This document shows, piece after piece, positions 13,001 through 21,802 of a stretch of DNA of 64,000 nt. Position 1 is the first letter of the stretch. Each line of letters starts with the position of its first letter. The DNA is taken from NCBI GenBank assembly GCA_932294295.1, contig OW028579.1, positions 3,298,370 to 3,362,369 on the forward strand, in the 5' to 3' direction. Source of the DNA: Alitta virens (lineage: Eukaryota > Annelida > Polychaeta > Phyllodocida > Nereididae). A program made the translations under genes and the position numbers. The notes beneath the pieces are model-generated. The model worked only from the letters and a program-made list of their open reading frames with translations. It made no database searches and had not been told where the DNA came from.

Positions 13001-16000
13001 TTTGTGGCGAAATAGGTATTTCATAGAGTGTGTGAATTAGGTTTCAGTTCAATTAGTTCGGATAGGTATTTTGGGGGCATGATTGTTGATTATTTTCCAT
13101 GTAGAAGTTAATATTTTATATTTTATTCTTGCAAGTATGGGCTGCCAGTGTAGTTCTTTTCTTTTGAGTGAAACATGGTCTCGTTTGTTTAATTTTTCAA
13201 TGAGCCTCACAGCTGCATTCTGTGCGACTTGAAATTTTTTCAGATATTTGCCTGTAACACCATAGAGAAGGCCATTTCCATAATCTAAATGAGGAGTAAC
13301 TAGAGCATTGACAATTGTCTTTGTGTCGTCTTTATTTAAACTCTGCCGGATATGAGAAATGTTCCTGATATTTAAATATGCTGACTGGCACATTCTGTTG
13401 ATTTGCTTTTCCAGTTTCATATGTCTATCAAAGGTAACACCTAGATTTTTAGCATCATTAACATAGCTTATTTCAATGTGTTCCACCACATGTGGATTTA
13501 TATGGAATTTTTCTAATTGGACTTTGGAACCCAAAATGACTATTTCGGTTTTTTCACCATTATTGCACAGTTTGTTTTTATGAAGGAAATCTCTGATATC
13601 TTTAATGCAGTCCTGCATTCTGCTCTTTATCTCACAGGTGTACTTGTATCAACTCTTCAAATTAAAATAGAAAAAAAAAAGAAATATGTACGTTAATTTG
13701 TAAAATCATTAAAAAAGAGTTGGTCTGGTAACATCGGGGTTAGCGTTCAACTCTCGCAAGTCCTATTCTGCCGCTGTCACCAGGTATTTGAGGTTTGCTC
13801 AGGTCTACTCACTCGATCCTCTTGGTCTCTCTGAGCTGTCTGCTCTTAGATTTATTACATATTGGTCATCTGCCGGATTGGCTTTGTCCACTATTAGGGT
13901 GTATTTATCAGGTGTTAGAGCCTGGCTCATATCGTTGGGGTGTCACCCACCCAATATCTATACAGTTAGAGGTAAATGGGCATTAAAATCTGTGGAATGC
14001 TCTGCGCCTTGCCCAAATGCAAGCGAGGCCATGCTGGCTCATCTCCATGTAACTGTTGATTTTACTTATAATAATTTTATGTTGCTTAGCGCTATGATGC
14101 TAGCATATTTTGGGTGTCTGCGCACGGCCGAATATTGTTATAATCCGTCAGTGTCGCCACCCTTGCTCCCAGGTGCCTTCTCCTTTCATGGAGCATCAAT
14201 TCCTTTCATGTTAGTTAAAGTAGCATCTTCTAAGAATTCTATAAAAGGTTTCCAAGTAACTATAGGTTGCTCCGGAACACGCATCTGTGCCTTTTGTAGC
14301 ATGAAGTTGTATCTGATTGCTAAAAGGGGCGGCTGCTACTCAGCCAGTTTTTCTATTTCAAGATGGCTCTCCTCTTACTTACGCCAATTTTTCTAGTTCC
14401 ATGAAGAGATTGTTTCGTCTTGCAGGGATTTCTGCAAGCAATATTACCACACATTCTTTAAGAGCGGGTGTGGCAACAGATGCGGCTGCTATGCAATTGC
14501 CCAAGACCGTGATTCAGCGGCTCAGACGCTGGAGGTCTGAGGCCTACAAGGTTTATATAAGACCCAATGTGGATCAGACTGCCTCTATCGCTGCACAATT
14601 AGCATCAGGCCCACATACTCTCATTTGCACTTGCATCAACTAACACATCATACTGTGAATTATTTAGCCTTACACTTTCATATTTGCTCTTGGGTTTGAC
14701 TTGATTTGGGCTACCACAAGAGCAACCACTTGAGTTGTGTTGTCTGAGTGAATGTTGTGTAGCCAAAAAATGGTTCATTTGTCCACACTTAATCTTTGTC
14801 CTAGTTGTTTCTGATTATTAAATTACATTTATTAAATTATAAATATGGTTAATAATCAGTAGGCAATCTGAGGCAATCTGCTTTTAGGCGCCACCGCCTT
14901 CCCTGTAGGCCAATTGCGTTCGTTTCGATATAATCCGAATAATCATTCAAACAAAACTGGGGAGCCCTTCCTGTTTAGTCATTCGCTCTCATTTCTTCAC
15001 CCAGCCACCCACCCCTTTTATAGATATTATCATTTTATCATTTCTTATAAATTTCGATGTATTAGCTTGAATTTCAATTGCAAGTATTATTTCTATTTAA
15101 TTACAGAGCTTGACTCTATTATTCATTGTCTATCATTATCTCAATTGTTCTGAGATTTGGGTCGATAGGCTCGAGGTAGTGTAAATTGCTATCTGCTTCA
15201 TCGCATATATGGTATAAGCATTATTTTTTGTTTTCCATTTCTGCTAAAAAATTTCAGTCATAATACAGGCAGTCTCTATGCCATAATTACAGTTTGTATT
15301 CATAATTGTATGAGTAATTCTTGTTCCAATTATATATAAGTTGGACGGCTGTTTCAGCGTCATTTCTTTGCCATGGTCCCTGCCTGTCCCAATTAGCCCA
15401 TCAGTTGCAGAAATACAGGACGTTAAACCCTTATTCGCCCACCCGCCAACTCTTAGCACCTTACACAATTTCTTTCCATTGGCAAACAACAGGTGGCAAA
15501 GGGCTGCATAGAATAGTTCTCACAAACATTCTATATTTACTATGAAAATAGTATAACGTATAGTCCTTGCATGTCATGTGTTAAGTATTTGTATTGCTTC
15601 AATTTGTTATTAACAGCTATTAACTATTACAAAGCAATTCACAACATGTTGTTTTCAGGGCACTACACTGGTTTACCTTGGCTTGGAAAGCTTTTAAAAC
15701 TTGGACAGCTTTCAATTCGCCTTTATCAATTTTGCTTTTGGTCTCCAGCAGGGTCTGTTTGGTTATGTCTGCATTGTCATCTTCATTCTGAAAGAAAAGA
15801 AAAAGTATACTAAATGTAACACACACACGTTGTGGCCATGTACAGCTACTAACACTCTCATGTCACAGAAACTTATTTCAGTTTGACCAAATTCTCTTTA
15901 ATAAGGTGAACACCAAATTGGTTAATACTAATCGATGCCAGAAAATTAAAACATTCACCAGTGAATAAGATAAAGATAAGATAAAGATAAGATAAAACTT

Positions 16001-16829
16001 AATTTACAGTCGGTGATGACAATAAAACAAAGAATATAAGCTACAGTAGCTTTTAACCGACAAATAAAATAACAAAAACAACAAGATGACAAATATTTAC
16101 AAATGATATGAGAAATGACATATAATGTTCTAAGTAAAGTTCCAGGTTATTTTGTATACAAAAAAAATACAAGATCCACATTGACAGTTATTCCAGTAGT
16201 TACTGTTTTGTTAACAATTGTCTAAAGTTTCATCAACTTCTTTAATTTGAACAGGTAAATCAGTGAACATCTGGAGTTAGTTAGATACTTGATGTAGTTA
16301 TGCACTGTATAGTTTAAGTCTTAGTATATTGATCAATTGTATCAGACAAACAATTGGCGTATATGATACATGACGGTATAAGAAATAATTATACAATGAT
16401 ATTACAATTATATCATATGCCAAGAAAATGCCTATATACAATGTCATGTTTTCTTTATGAAATGCACATTGACCCTGTTCCTTCTCCTCAGTTCTGTCTC
16501 ATAATGGTATTTTTAGATGACCTAACTGTATTGCCCATCATGGTGATAATCACATTGTACATTGTATGTCCTAAATTCATGTGCACGACTGAACTTTTAT
16601 TTATATGCTGTGTATTATTTTCATTATTCATAGCTCTCACCTTAAGCTGATTCCGAAGATTGTCAATGGCCTCTTTGACCTGTCTTTGACGACGTTCTCT
16701 TAGAATGTCAAATCTCTGACGAATCGCAGCCACTCTGTTTGACTCGAAGAGATAATACACAACTGCAAAGAATCCTATGGTCACCAGACCACAAGTTGAA
16801 AACAGGCATTCTGTAATCCAGAATAGCAT
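4073..16829 (-). CDS. FAAH: Fatty-acid amide hydrolase-like amidase, copy 1 (18 exons, 578 aa)
   Basis: FAAH is a membrane-bound amidase-signature serine hydrolase that cleaves fatty-acid amides such as anandamide. Exons, 5' to 3': 16641-16829, 15677-15787, 12769-12825, 12589-12675, 12266-12337, 12079-12140, 11223-11308, 10196-10316, 9996-10033, 9690-9814, 9458-9583, 8661-8755, 8047-8149, 7032-7075, 6250-6289, 6046-6157, 5178-5323, 4073-4195. All junctions are GT-AG and in phase, giving 578 codons; mammalian FAAH has 579. Residues 6-28 form an N-terminal membrane helix. Lys142 (GIPVSIKD), Ser217 (SPGGSSSGEG) and Ser241 (GSDIGGSIR) match the known catalytic triad in spacing and numbering. C-terminal motifs include LYNILDYPAGVV and GLPVGVMVASLRWQ. 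Intron 2 holds LINE and tyrosine-recombinase fragments, intron 12 a palindromic element. The ATG at 16,829 is the only one before the membrane helix. It appears intact. Confidence 0.93.
5364..5600 (+). repeat. (TAG)n microsatellite followed by tRNA-like SINE (copy 1)
   Basis: A (TAG)n tract (5,364-5,400) abuts a tRNA-like head at 5,405-5,480: box-A-like TGGTCTAGTGGTTAAGGTG and a degenerate box B, GAGTTTGAACT. A body follows to about 5,600. It lies in FAAH intron 16 and is also present in copy 2 at about 27,128-27,350. Confidence 0.5.
7209..8072. repeat. 432-bp tandem duplication across intron 13/exon 13 of FAAH copy 1
   Basis: 7,209-7,640 and 7,641-8,072 are near-identical direct repeats, each starting CCTTTGTTTCATAATATG. 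The repeat unit includes the last 26 nt of FAAH exon 13, so a truncated exon end with its donor sits at about 7,615-7,640. Copy 2 has a single version, so the event is private to copy 1 and younger than the segmental duplication. The real exon 13 (8,047-8,149) is intact. Confidence 0.88.
8251..8527. mobile_element. Palindromic foldback/MITE in FAAH intron 12 (copy 1)
   Basis: The outer arms pair: ATCCAATTGCAGTATAG at the left with CTACTGCAATTGGAT at the right. Inner arms also pair (AGTCTCCAAACAATT with AATTGTTTGGAGACA), so almost the whole 277 bp folds on itself. The centre is rich in TGATGTCA motifs. The element is present in copy 2 (35,512-35,787) and absent from the matching intron of FAAH copy 3. 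No protein is encoded. Confidence 0.75.
12951..12982. repeat. Perfect 13-bp inverted repeat (hairpin) in FAAH intron 2, copy 1
   Basis: AGCCGTGCAATAT at 12,951-12,963 pairs perfectly with ATATTGCACGGCT at 12,970-12,982. It is flanked by an AT-rich TATAATATTA tract and by GCGCGGTAC. It is probably the end of a repeat element next to the LINE fragment. Copy 2 has it at 40,042-40,073. Confidence 0.6.
13049..13618 (-). pseudogene. Non-LTR retrotransposon reverse transcriptase fragment (copy 1)
   Basis: The open frame of 189 codons carries the C-terminal RT and thumb region typical of CR1/L2/Jockey-type LINEs: KTEIVILGSK, NLGVTFDRHMKLEKQI, VTPHLDYGN, VAQNAAVRLI and ELHWQPILARIKYKI. The catalytic FADD part and the endonuclease are missing, so this is a 5'-truncated insertion in FAAH intron 2. 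Copy 2 shares it at about 40,245-40,690 with a nonsense change. Confidence 0.82.
13740..14643 (+). pseudogene. Tyrosine recombinase fragment of DIRS/Ngaro/Crypton type (copy 1)
   Basis: The core-binding part runs SRKSYSAAVTRYLRFA to LSGVRAWLISLG. The first catalytic Arg is in YFGCLRTAEYC. A frameshift near 14,330 separates this from a second frame (to 14,643) with box B HSLRAGVATDAA (His-x-x-Arg) and the candidate nucleophile Tyr in YKVYIRP. No reverse transcriptase of DIRS type and no terminal repeats were found nearby, so the subfamily is open. It lies in FAAH intron 2, on the opposite strand to FAAH. Confidence 0.75.
15967..15997. repeat. (ATAAG/ATAAA)n simple repeat in FAAH intron 1, copy 1
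   Basis: Short tandem units of AAGATAAAGATAAGATA. Pentamer tails of this type often mark a LINE 3' end, but no RT frame is attached. Repeated in copy 2 at about 42,997-43,024. Confidence 0.5.
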
Positions 16830-16927
16830 TTTTGTTGATCACCGAATCCGTGCAAAGCAGAATTTTGTCCCAAGTTCAGTGACAATCAATGCTGATATGA
16901 TATGATCCAGTTATTCTATAGATAAGG

Positions 16928-16945
16928 TCGTATATATATAAATCT
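16928..16945 (-). promoter_or_regulatory. Candidate TATA box of FAAH copy 1
   Basis: On the minus strand GATTTATATATATACGAC lies about 100 nt upstream of the FAAH start codon, a reasonable spot for a TATA box with a 60-80 nt leader. Copy 2 differs here (ATTTATTCATATACG), and it carries about 35-45 extra bases between this site and the ATG. Inferred from position and composition only. Confidence 0.3.
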
Positions 16946-17055
16946 CAGCTCGAAGGTCCTAGATTTTGACTTGTTTATACAGTGTATAATGAATGGCTGA
17001 AGTCACTGACAGTGACTGTGGCACCTATAATATTCATGCAACTTTGTACTGTATA

Positions 17056-17474
17056 CACTGCCTTCCAAACGTTTGGAAACGTTTGGACAGCACAGCATTT
17101 TAATTGGTATACCTATATTTCAATATTAGGTTAAGTGATTATTTAATGACTACTACATAAAGCCAGCCCAAGCCAAATATGATGATAATCGAAATGATTA
17201 TGTCATGATTATTTAAATAAGCGTCTGGATGTGTATTGTAGATTTACTGTTAATATCCTGCAGACACTGTTTTTCAGCAATTAGCTTAAAAGTGCTATGT
17301 CCAATGAGACCATAATGTGGGAAAGGTATTACATTGAATGAAACACTAATGGTTACTTTTTTTTGGATAGATAAAAAAAAATTATCTAATTTTTGTTTAT
17401 TACTTTTAAGAGTAACCATAGTTGTAAATTATCGTGCATAGAAACAGTTTAGTAAAAACTTTTGGAGGGCAGTG
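17056..17474. mobile_element. Tc1/mariner-like MITE, internal variant 1 (copy 1)
   Basis: Ends are inverted repeats, CACTGCCTTCCAAACG on the left and CTTTTGGAGGGCAGTG on the right. Each is flanked by TA, the Tc1/mariner target-site signature. The interior has no transposase. The same locus in copy 2 (44,070-44,269) has the same ends but different internal sequence. Confidence 0.65.
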
Positions 17475-17785
17475 TAAATGAATAAAGATCGATAAAAATA
17501 AAACAATAAACTTTGAATGCGAGAAAGGAATAACAAATGAAAGATGAAAGAAACTGCAGTGAAAAATTGAATAAATGTTATGTCTTGAATATAGATGCTA
17601 TTCACAGCCATGGTCAGAAACCTATCAATCAGAAGACCAGAAAGACGCTAGGAATTAGTTCTATTCTTGTTCATTTAGCTGTATCTCGATTGTTCTAACA
17701 CAATAATTAAAATGGGCAATTTGTGTGTGTGCGTGATCCATGATTTTGACTTCTTTTCTGAGAGCCACATTATAATTTTGAAACA

Positions 17786-18995
17786 AAATCCCTCTACTTA
17801 TCTTGGAAAAACTTATTCTGGCGATGTAAATGAAGAGGTACTGGACTAGTATAAAGATGCAAATTTGTTCATGACCCTGGTTGATCGTGTACTTCTCATG
17901 GCATAAGTATTGCATATTGCTCTCCCCCCCAAAAAAAATACGTTAAAAATACTCTAAAAAAGCAAATTCACGCCAAGATTTCTTGCAATACAATGAAAAT
18001 TGATGGTCTAAAATGTATACACTAGATGCATATATCTCTTCTTTTAAAAAATTTTTTCAGACTATCCAAATGCAAAAAATGCAGTTTGCAGAAAGCGCGC
18101 AGGACGCGTGATCTTCATATTCTGTGTTTACCAGGGTCGCTATTATTCATTCCTGGATTTAGCTTGTCAGTGTCCCCCCTCCCTTTTAACAAATTTCTAA
18201 ATACGCCACTGTGTACTTCCAAAAATGATGACACATTTTTTGTGACATTAAACATGACATTGAGTTCACCTTCAAGTTATAATGTCACATTTCTGTAAAT
18301 AAACTGAAAACAGACAAATGATAAAAAAGAATCCCCTTTTTAATCAGTGATTGATAGAGTTATCAGCAAACATTGAAATTTGATAAAGTTATCAACAAAC
18401 ATGAAACTTGGGTAGGAAAGCAACAAGCTTCGTCAATGATGGTGTTGTGTTGCAGCATGCTGATATTATGTGGGAAATTATGTGCAAGTGATAGAAGAAC
18501 CTCACCATTAAAACAAGTTGTGCTTTCAAAGCAATAGTGCTCACTATCAGACATGACTGTACTCCAGACCATAATAGATTTGTGGCATTCTACAATTCCA
18601 GGCTAGACTAGAGTAGGTCAAAATTAATTTTTGGTAAATCTTTCGTTTTATATTATTGTATTACATTAATATTTATTGTTTTCCTTTACTCTGACAATTT
18701 CGTATTACACTTAGAAGCTGATATTTATAGGAATAAGTTGTAAAGTGTGAGATATAAATAGATATGTATTAAAAACTATTTAAAATACTGTCCCTATAGA
18801 ACTATTTTTTTCTACATGTTTTTACCGACTGTCATATTTCTGTTTTCACACAAAGCAGAGACTGGACAGAATTGTTAGCAATAAGTTAACTTTAATATAT
18901 AGGTAATACATGTATACGACACTATTGACGGCAATACATTTAGTAAATTTAGACCGAATATCACTATATGGCCATAGTTGGACATTTGGCAACTA
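17786..18995. other. Inter-copy spacer, no gene seen
   Basis: AT-rich sequence after the end of duplication copy 1. Only short, composition-driven reading frames occur. It may be the true left part of duplication unit 2, whose counterpart for copy 1 lies before the window. Confidence 0.5.
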
Positions 18996-19166
18996 CAGTT
19001 GAGTCCAAAAGTTTACACATCATCCTGCTGCCCAGGAAGCCTGTTTGAAATTACATGACAGGTTCAGTCAATTTTGAAAGTGTCACAAGCATTAATTTAG
19101 AGACAATATTTTGACAAATGCAATAGCGAAACACTGAGGGATGTGTTAACTTCATTGGCTCAACTG
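18996..19166. mobile_element. 171-bp Tc1/mariner-type MITE
   Basis: Starts CAGTTGAGTCCAAAAG and ends GGCTCAACTG, with TA directly on both sides. The end sequence resembles Tc1-family termini. There is no coding capacity. Confidence 0.72.
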
Positions 19167-19461
19167 TATGTTTGTATAGAATTAGGTCATAAGTCAGCAG
19201 TCAGAAAGATTACAATAAACTGAAAAAAATCTACAAGAAGACAGTCATGATGTCAATGATCACTTAACATGGCAACTATCAGTATTGTCTCGAAAGTGTT
19301 TTCCATGATATGACTCAGGATTTCGGGAGTGTTGTAAACCAGTGTCTAGTGTTGTAAAAAAGTGACAGATAATTTGAGTGACATGCTGTGAACTTGTGTC
19401 AATTTATGCCAGTTTCACCAGTGCTGGAAAACCTGGTGGTTTCAACAAAATCCTTGTTGTC

Positions 19462-19482
19462 AACCAATGAGAGGTATAAAAG
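19462..19482 (+). promoter_or_regulatory. Candidate CCAAT and TATA boxes for MAM gene copy 2
   Basis: ACCAATGAGAGG (19,462-19,473) is followed directly by TATAAAAG (19,475-19,482). A transcription start about 30 nt on would fall near 19,510, just before the candidate signal-peptide exon ending at 19,599. Inferred from motif and position. Confidence 0.4.
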
Positions 19483-19531
19483 ACACCAAACCTAAGGAAG
19501 TGCATTTTGGTGTGTGCATTTGGTGGACCAA

Positions 19532-19599
19532 ATGATCTCACCCTGACTTGTCAGTGGATCATTTTGGCCGTCTTCATTTGCTCAGCAGTAGCATTGGAA
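19532..19599 (+). CDS. Candidate first exon (signal peptide) of MAM gene copy 2
   Basis: The frame ending at 19,599 reads CQWIILAVFICSAVALE and is followed by a strong donor GTAAGT at 19,600. It ends in phase 0, exactly what the next exon (21,803) needs. The hydrophobic core and small residues before the junction look like a signal peptide. The nearest ATG (19,532-19,534) is one base out of this frame and meets TGA after four codons. So either the start is broken, or TTGTCAG at 19,548-19,554 is an acceptor and the ATG lies in a further upstream exon. Confidence 0.35.
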
Positions 19600-20429
19600 G
19601 TAAGTGAACTTTATATATTGTTGAAATGGCAGCATGACCTAAAAAATTGGTATTGACATTTGCAGGTATATTCGGTCAAGGTTTTGTAATTTGTCTCACA
19701 TTACGAAGACCAAACATCTCATAACTCTGGCAATTAAGTCATATTTTCAGTATTATAAATGTACAGATATTTACATGTTTTTTACAAATGTTTTCTGAAT
19801 CCAGAGCTGTTACTCAGATGTACAGTTAGTTTCACAAAATACAGTCAACTCTAGCCGTCTGTATAGACCTGTACCTGGCTGTGGTTTAAACATGCTCAAG
19901 CCAGCTGCTTCTGTCCAATTGTATAGCTAATAATCGGCTTACATCTATCATCAGATAAATATAAACCTTGGTAAATGTAAGAAATTAATCTAATATATCA
20001 TAAATATGTACTTTTAGATCCGGCCTTGAGTAGCCAGCCATGACAGCTTTGGCTAGTTTCAATTTGACGGGCCATTTTTAATGAAACTAACTGTATTCTG
20101 CAACTATGGTAGGGTTGTGTATGGTTCACATTTGTATCTAAGATGCAAAATTATGTATCTAAATTCTCAAATTATAATTACACATCGCTACTGGTTAGGA
20201 CTTCAACAGCATTTGTCACGTTTTTCAAATAAAAAAAGCATGAACATTTATGTCGTATTTTGGTCTTGGTGTGCACATGTGTTTACACAGGCTGGTTTCA
20301 TGTACCAGGATATGGTGATTTTGTAAACATAGCATTGGTACAGGACAGTTAACAGCAGTCACGACCGATTTCGATATATTTCTTACAGAATAATTCATAT
20401 ACTTGGAAACTAAACTCCACAGGACGTCA

Positions 20430-20560
20430 TGTGAATCCAGACCTCTACACCATTGTTGCAATGGATGACATCCTAATATAGTTGACATCATCAAACAATA
20501 CTTATCTGCTACTGTGTCAGTGACCTCAAGCACTTTTTCTCCCCAAAACAATTGTGATAG
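20430..20560. repeat. Dispersed repeat shared with 63,500-63,620
   Basis: GCAATGGATGACATCCTAAT through CAGTGACCTCAAGCACTTTT matches a segment near 63,527-63,618 at an estimated 75-80%. On the minus strand both copies can be read as GEKV...EVTDTVADKY, with a 3-nt indel between them. A shorter piece (GGGGAGAAAAAGTAAC) recurs at about 53,519. Family not recognised. Confidence 0.45.
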
Positions 20561-20744
20561 AGGCCTACAACTGGATCTAGAGTTAATTGGCATCAATAAC
20601 AAAATGGCATTAACACTGTCAGACCTGTTGGAAACTTTCATTAACTGTAGACATTTTGAGTCTAGTATGATTACAATTGGCCATTTTGACTGAAAAAGTT
20701 CTTAAGACTGGTTTATTTTAGTAAAATATTCAGCCTTAAGCATA

Positions 20745-21329
20745 GTTCACACTGTCGAGACCACGGATGTCAAAAACAGACTATACGTGCTTACTCGTGT
20801 TCATTCGTGGCTCTGTTAATCGCTATTTAGATGAACGTTCATGGGGGCATCCATGAGGCAATTGTAGATTGATGGGCGTGTGGTCCACCAGTGAAGGATG
20901 AGAGGGCTACGGATTGCCAGTCACTCGGGAATCGCTCATGAACAACATACGTGGAACACTCGTTATTCACTTGTGTATATCCGTCGTTTATATGTGAAAC
21001 ATCCTTAACACTGAGCCCACCACAGATGAGCAGGAGTGAGCAAGTGCGGATACGTAGATAACTCGCCGAACACTCGCCAACCACTCGCTGAACGACTCCC
21101 CGAGTGACTCCTGTAAAAAGGTAAATAATTTTACTCGTCGAACGTCCGCCAAATTTTTTACCAAGCTTAAAAATGTTTTCCCCTATCCACGGATGTTTAC
21201 GAATGATCTGGAGGGACCAGGACCATTCTATGGAATAGCACCAGTATTCATACAATGCTTGGCGAGTGAATTACTTATGAACAAGGATAAGCAAGCTCAC
21301 TTGCCATCCCCACTCGTGACAGTGTGAAC
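20745..21329. mobile_element. Non-autonomous DNA transposon, TIR GTTCACACTGTC
   Basis: GTTCACACTGTCGAG at 20,745 is the inverted partner of CTCGTGACAGTGTGAAC ending at 21,329. The interior (585 bp in all) has repeated ACTCGCCGAAC/ACTCGCTGAAC subterminal motifs and no transposase. A single similar end, GGGGCATTCACACTATC, is at about 48,432. Superfamily not assigned; no clear target duplication seen. Confidence 0.6.
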
Positions 21330-21802
21330 GCCCCTGAAGTCAATATTCTGTATGTTATTTGTCATTTGACTAATACTGACAAACTTAAATAAACTAGACT
21401 TGTTAATCACAATGGATATGGGTCAGTTATTTTAGACACAGTCAAATGGCTATAAGGATTATTTTGAGTTTGATGTTCATTTAAATTTATTTGTAAAAGT
21501 AATGTAATAAAGCAATCATCATTTATTTAATTTATTATAGAGGAATTTATATTATAATCTTTCTTGTTGTGAAAGTCCATGAGCTAATATTTTTCTGTAT
21601 GATATTTTCTGGTCATATTCTCATATTTCACCCTGAGGCCCATGCATCATTTTCATAAAACCAGTAGTATCAAGCTTTAACTTGAGTTCTGAGACCCATA
21701 ATCATCACTATTGTCAAAACAATGTGTTTTCGTTCATTTTTTACAATAAAGAATCAGTCTGATCAGCAGTATTGAGTTATAATTTATACATTGTATGTAC
21801 AG

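Larger units (their letters stand above)
1..17785. repeat. Segmental duplication, copy 1 (MAM gene + FAAH gene)
   Basis: This stretch is repeated, at what looks like a few percent divergence, from about 21,738 to 44,580. Both copies hold the same MAM-domain gene (+) and FAAH gene (-) in the same order, including the same intronic transposon remnants. Similarity breaks near 17,785, where copy 1 runs into AAATCCC while copy 2 runs into a T tract at 44,581. The window opens inside copy 1, so its left edge is not seen. Differences private to copy 1 are a 432-bp tandem duplication (7,209-8,072), about 205 bp near 10,560-10,770 that copy 2 lacks, and an 11-nt deletion in the MAM gene. Confidence 0.93.

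Noticed and set aside
13049..14643. Single DIRS retrotransposon combining the RT and the tyrosine recombinase
   Set aside because: The RT is of LINE type and lies on the opposite strand, so the two relics are separate insertions.
20839..21255. 138-codon minus-strand frame as a gene
   Set aside because: It lies wholly inside a TIR-bounded non-autonomous element and has no domain.
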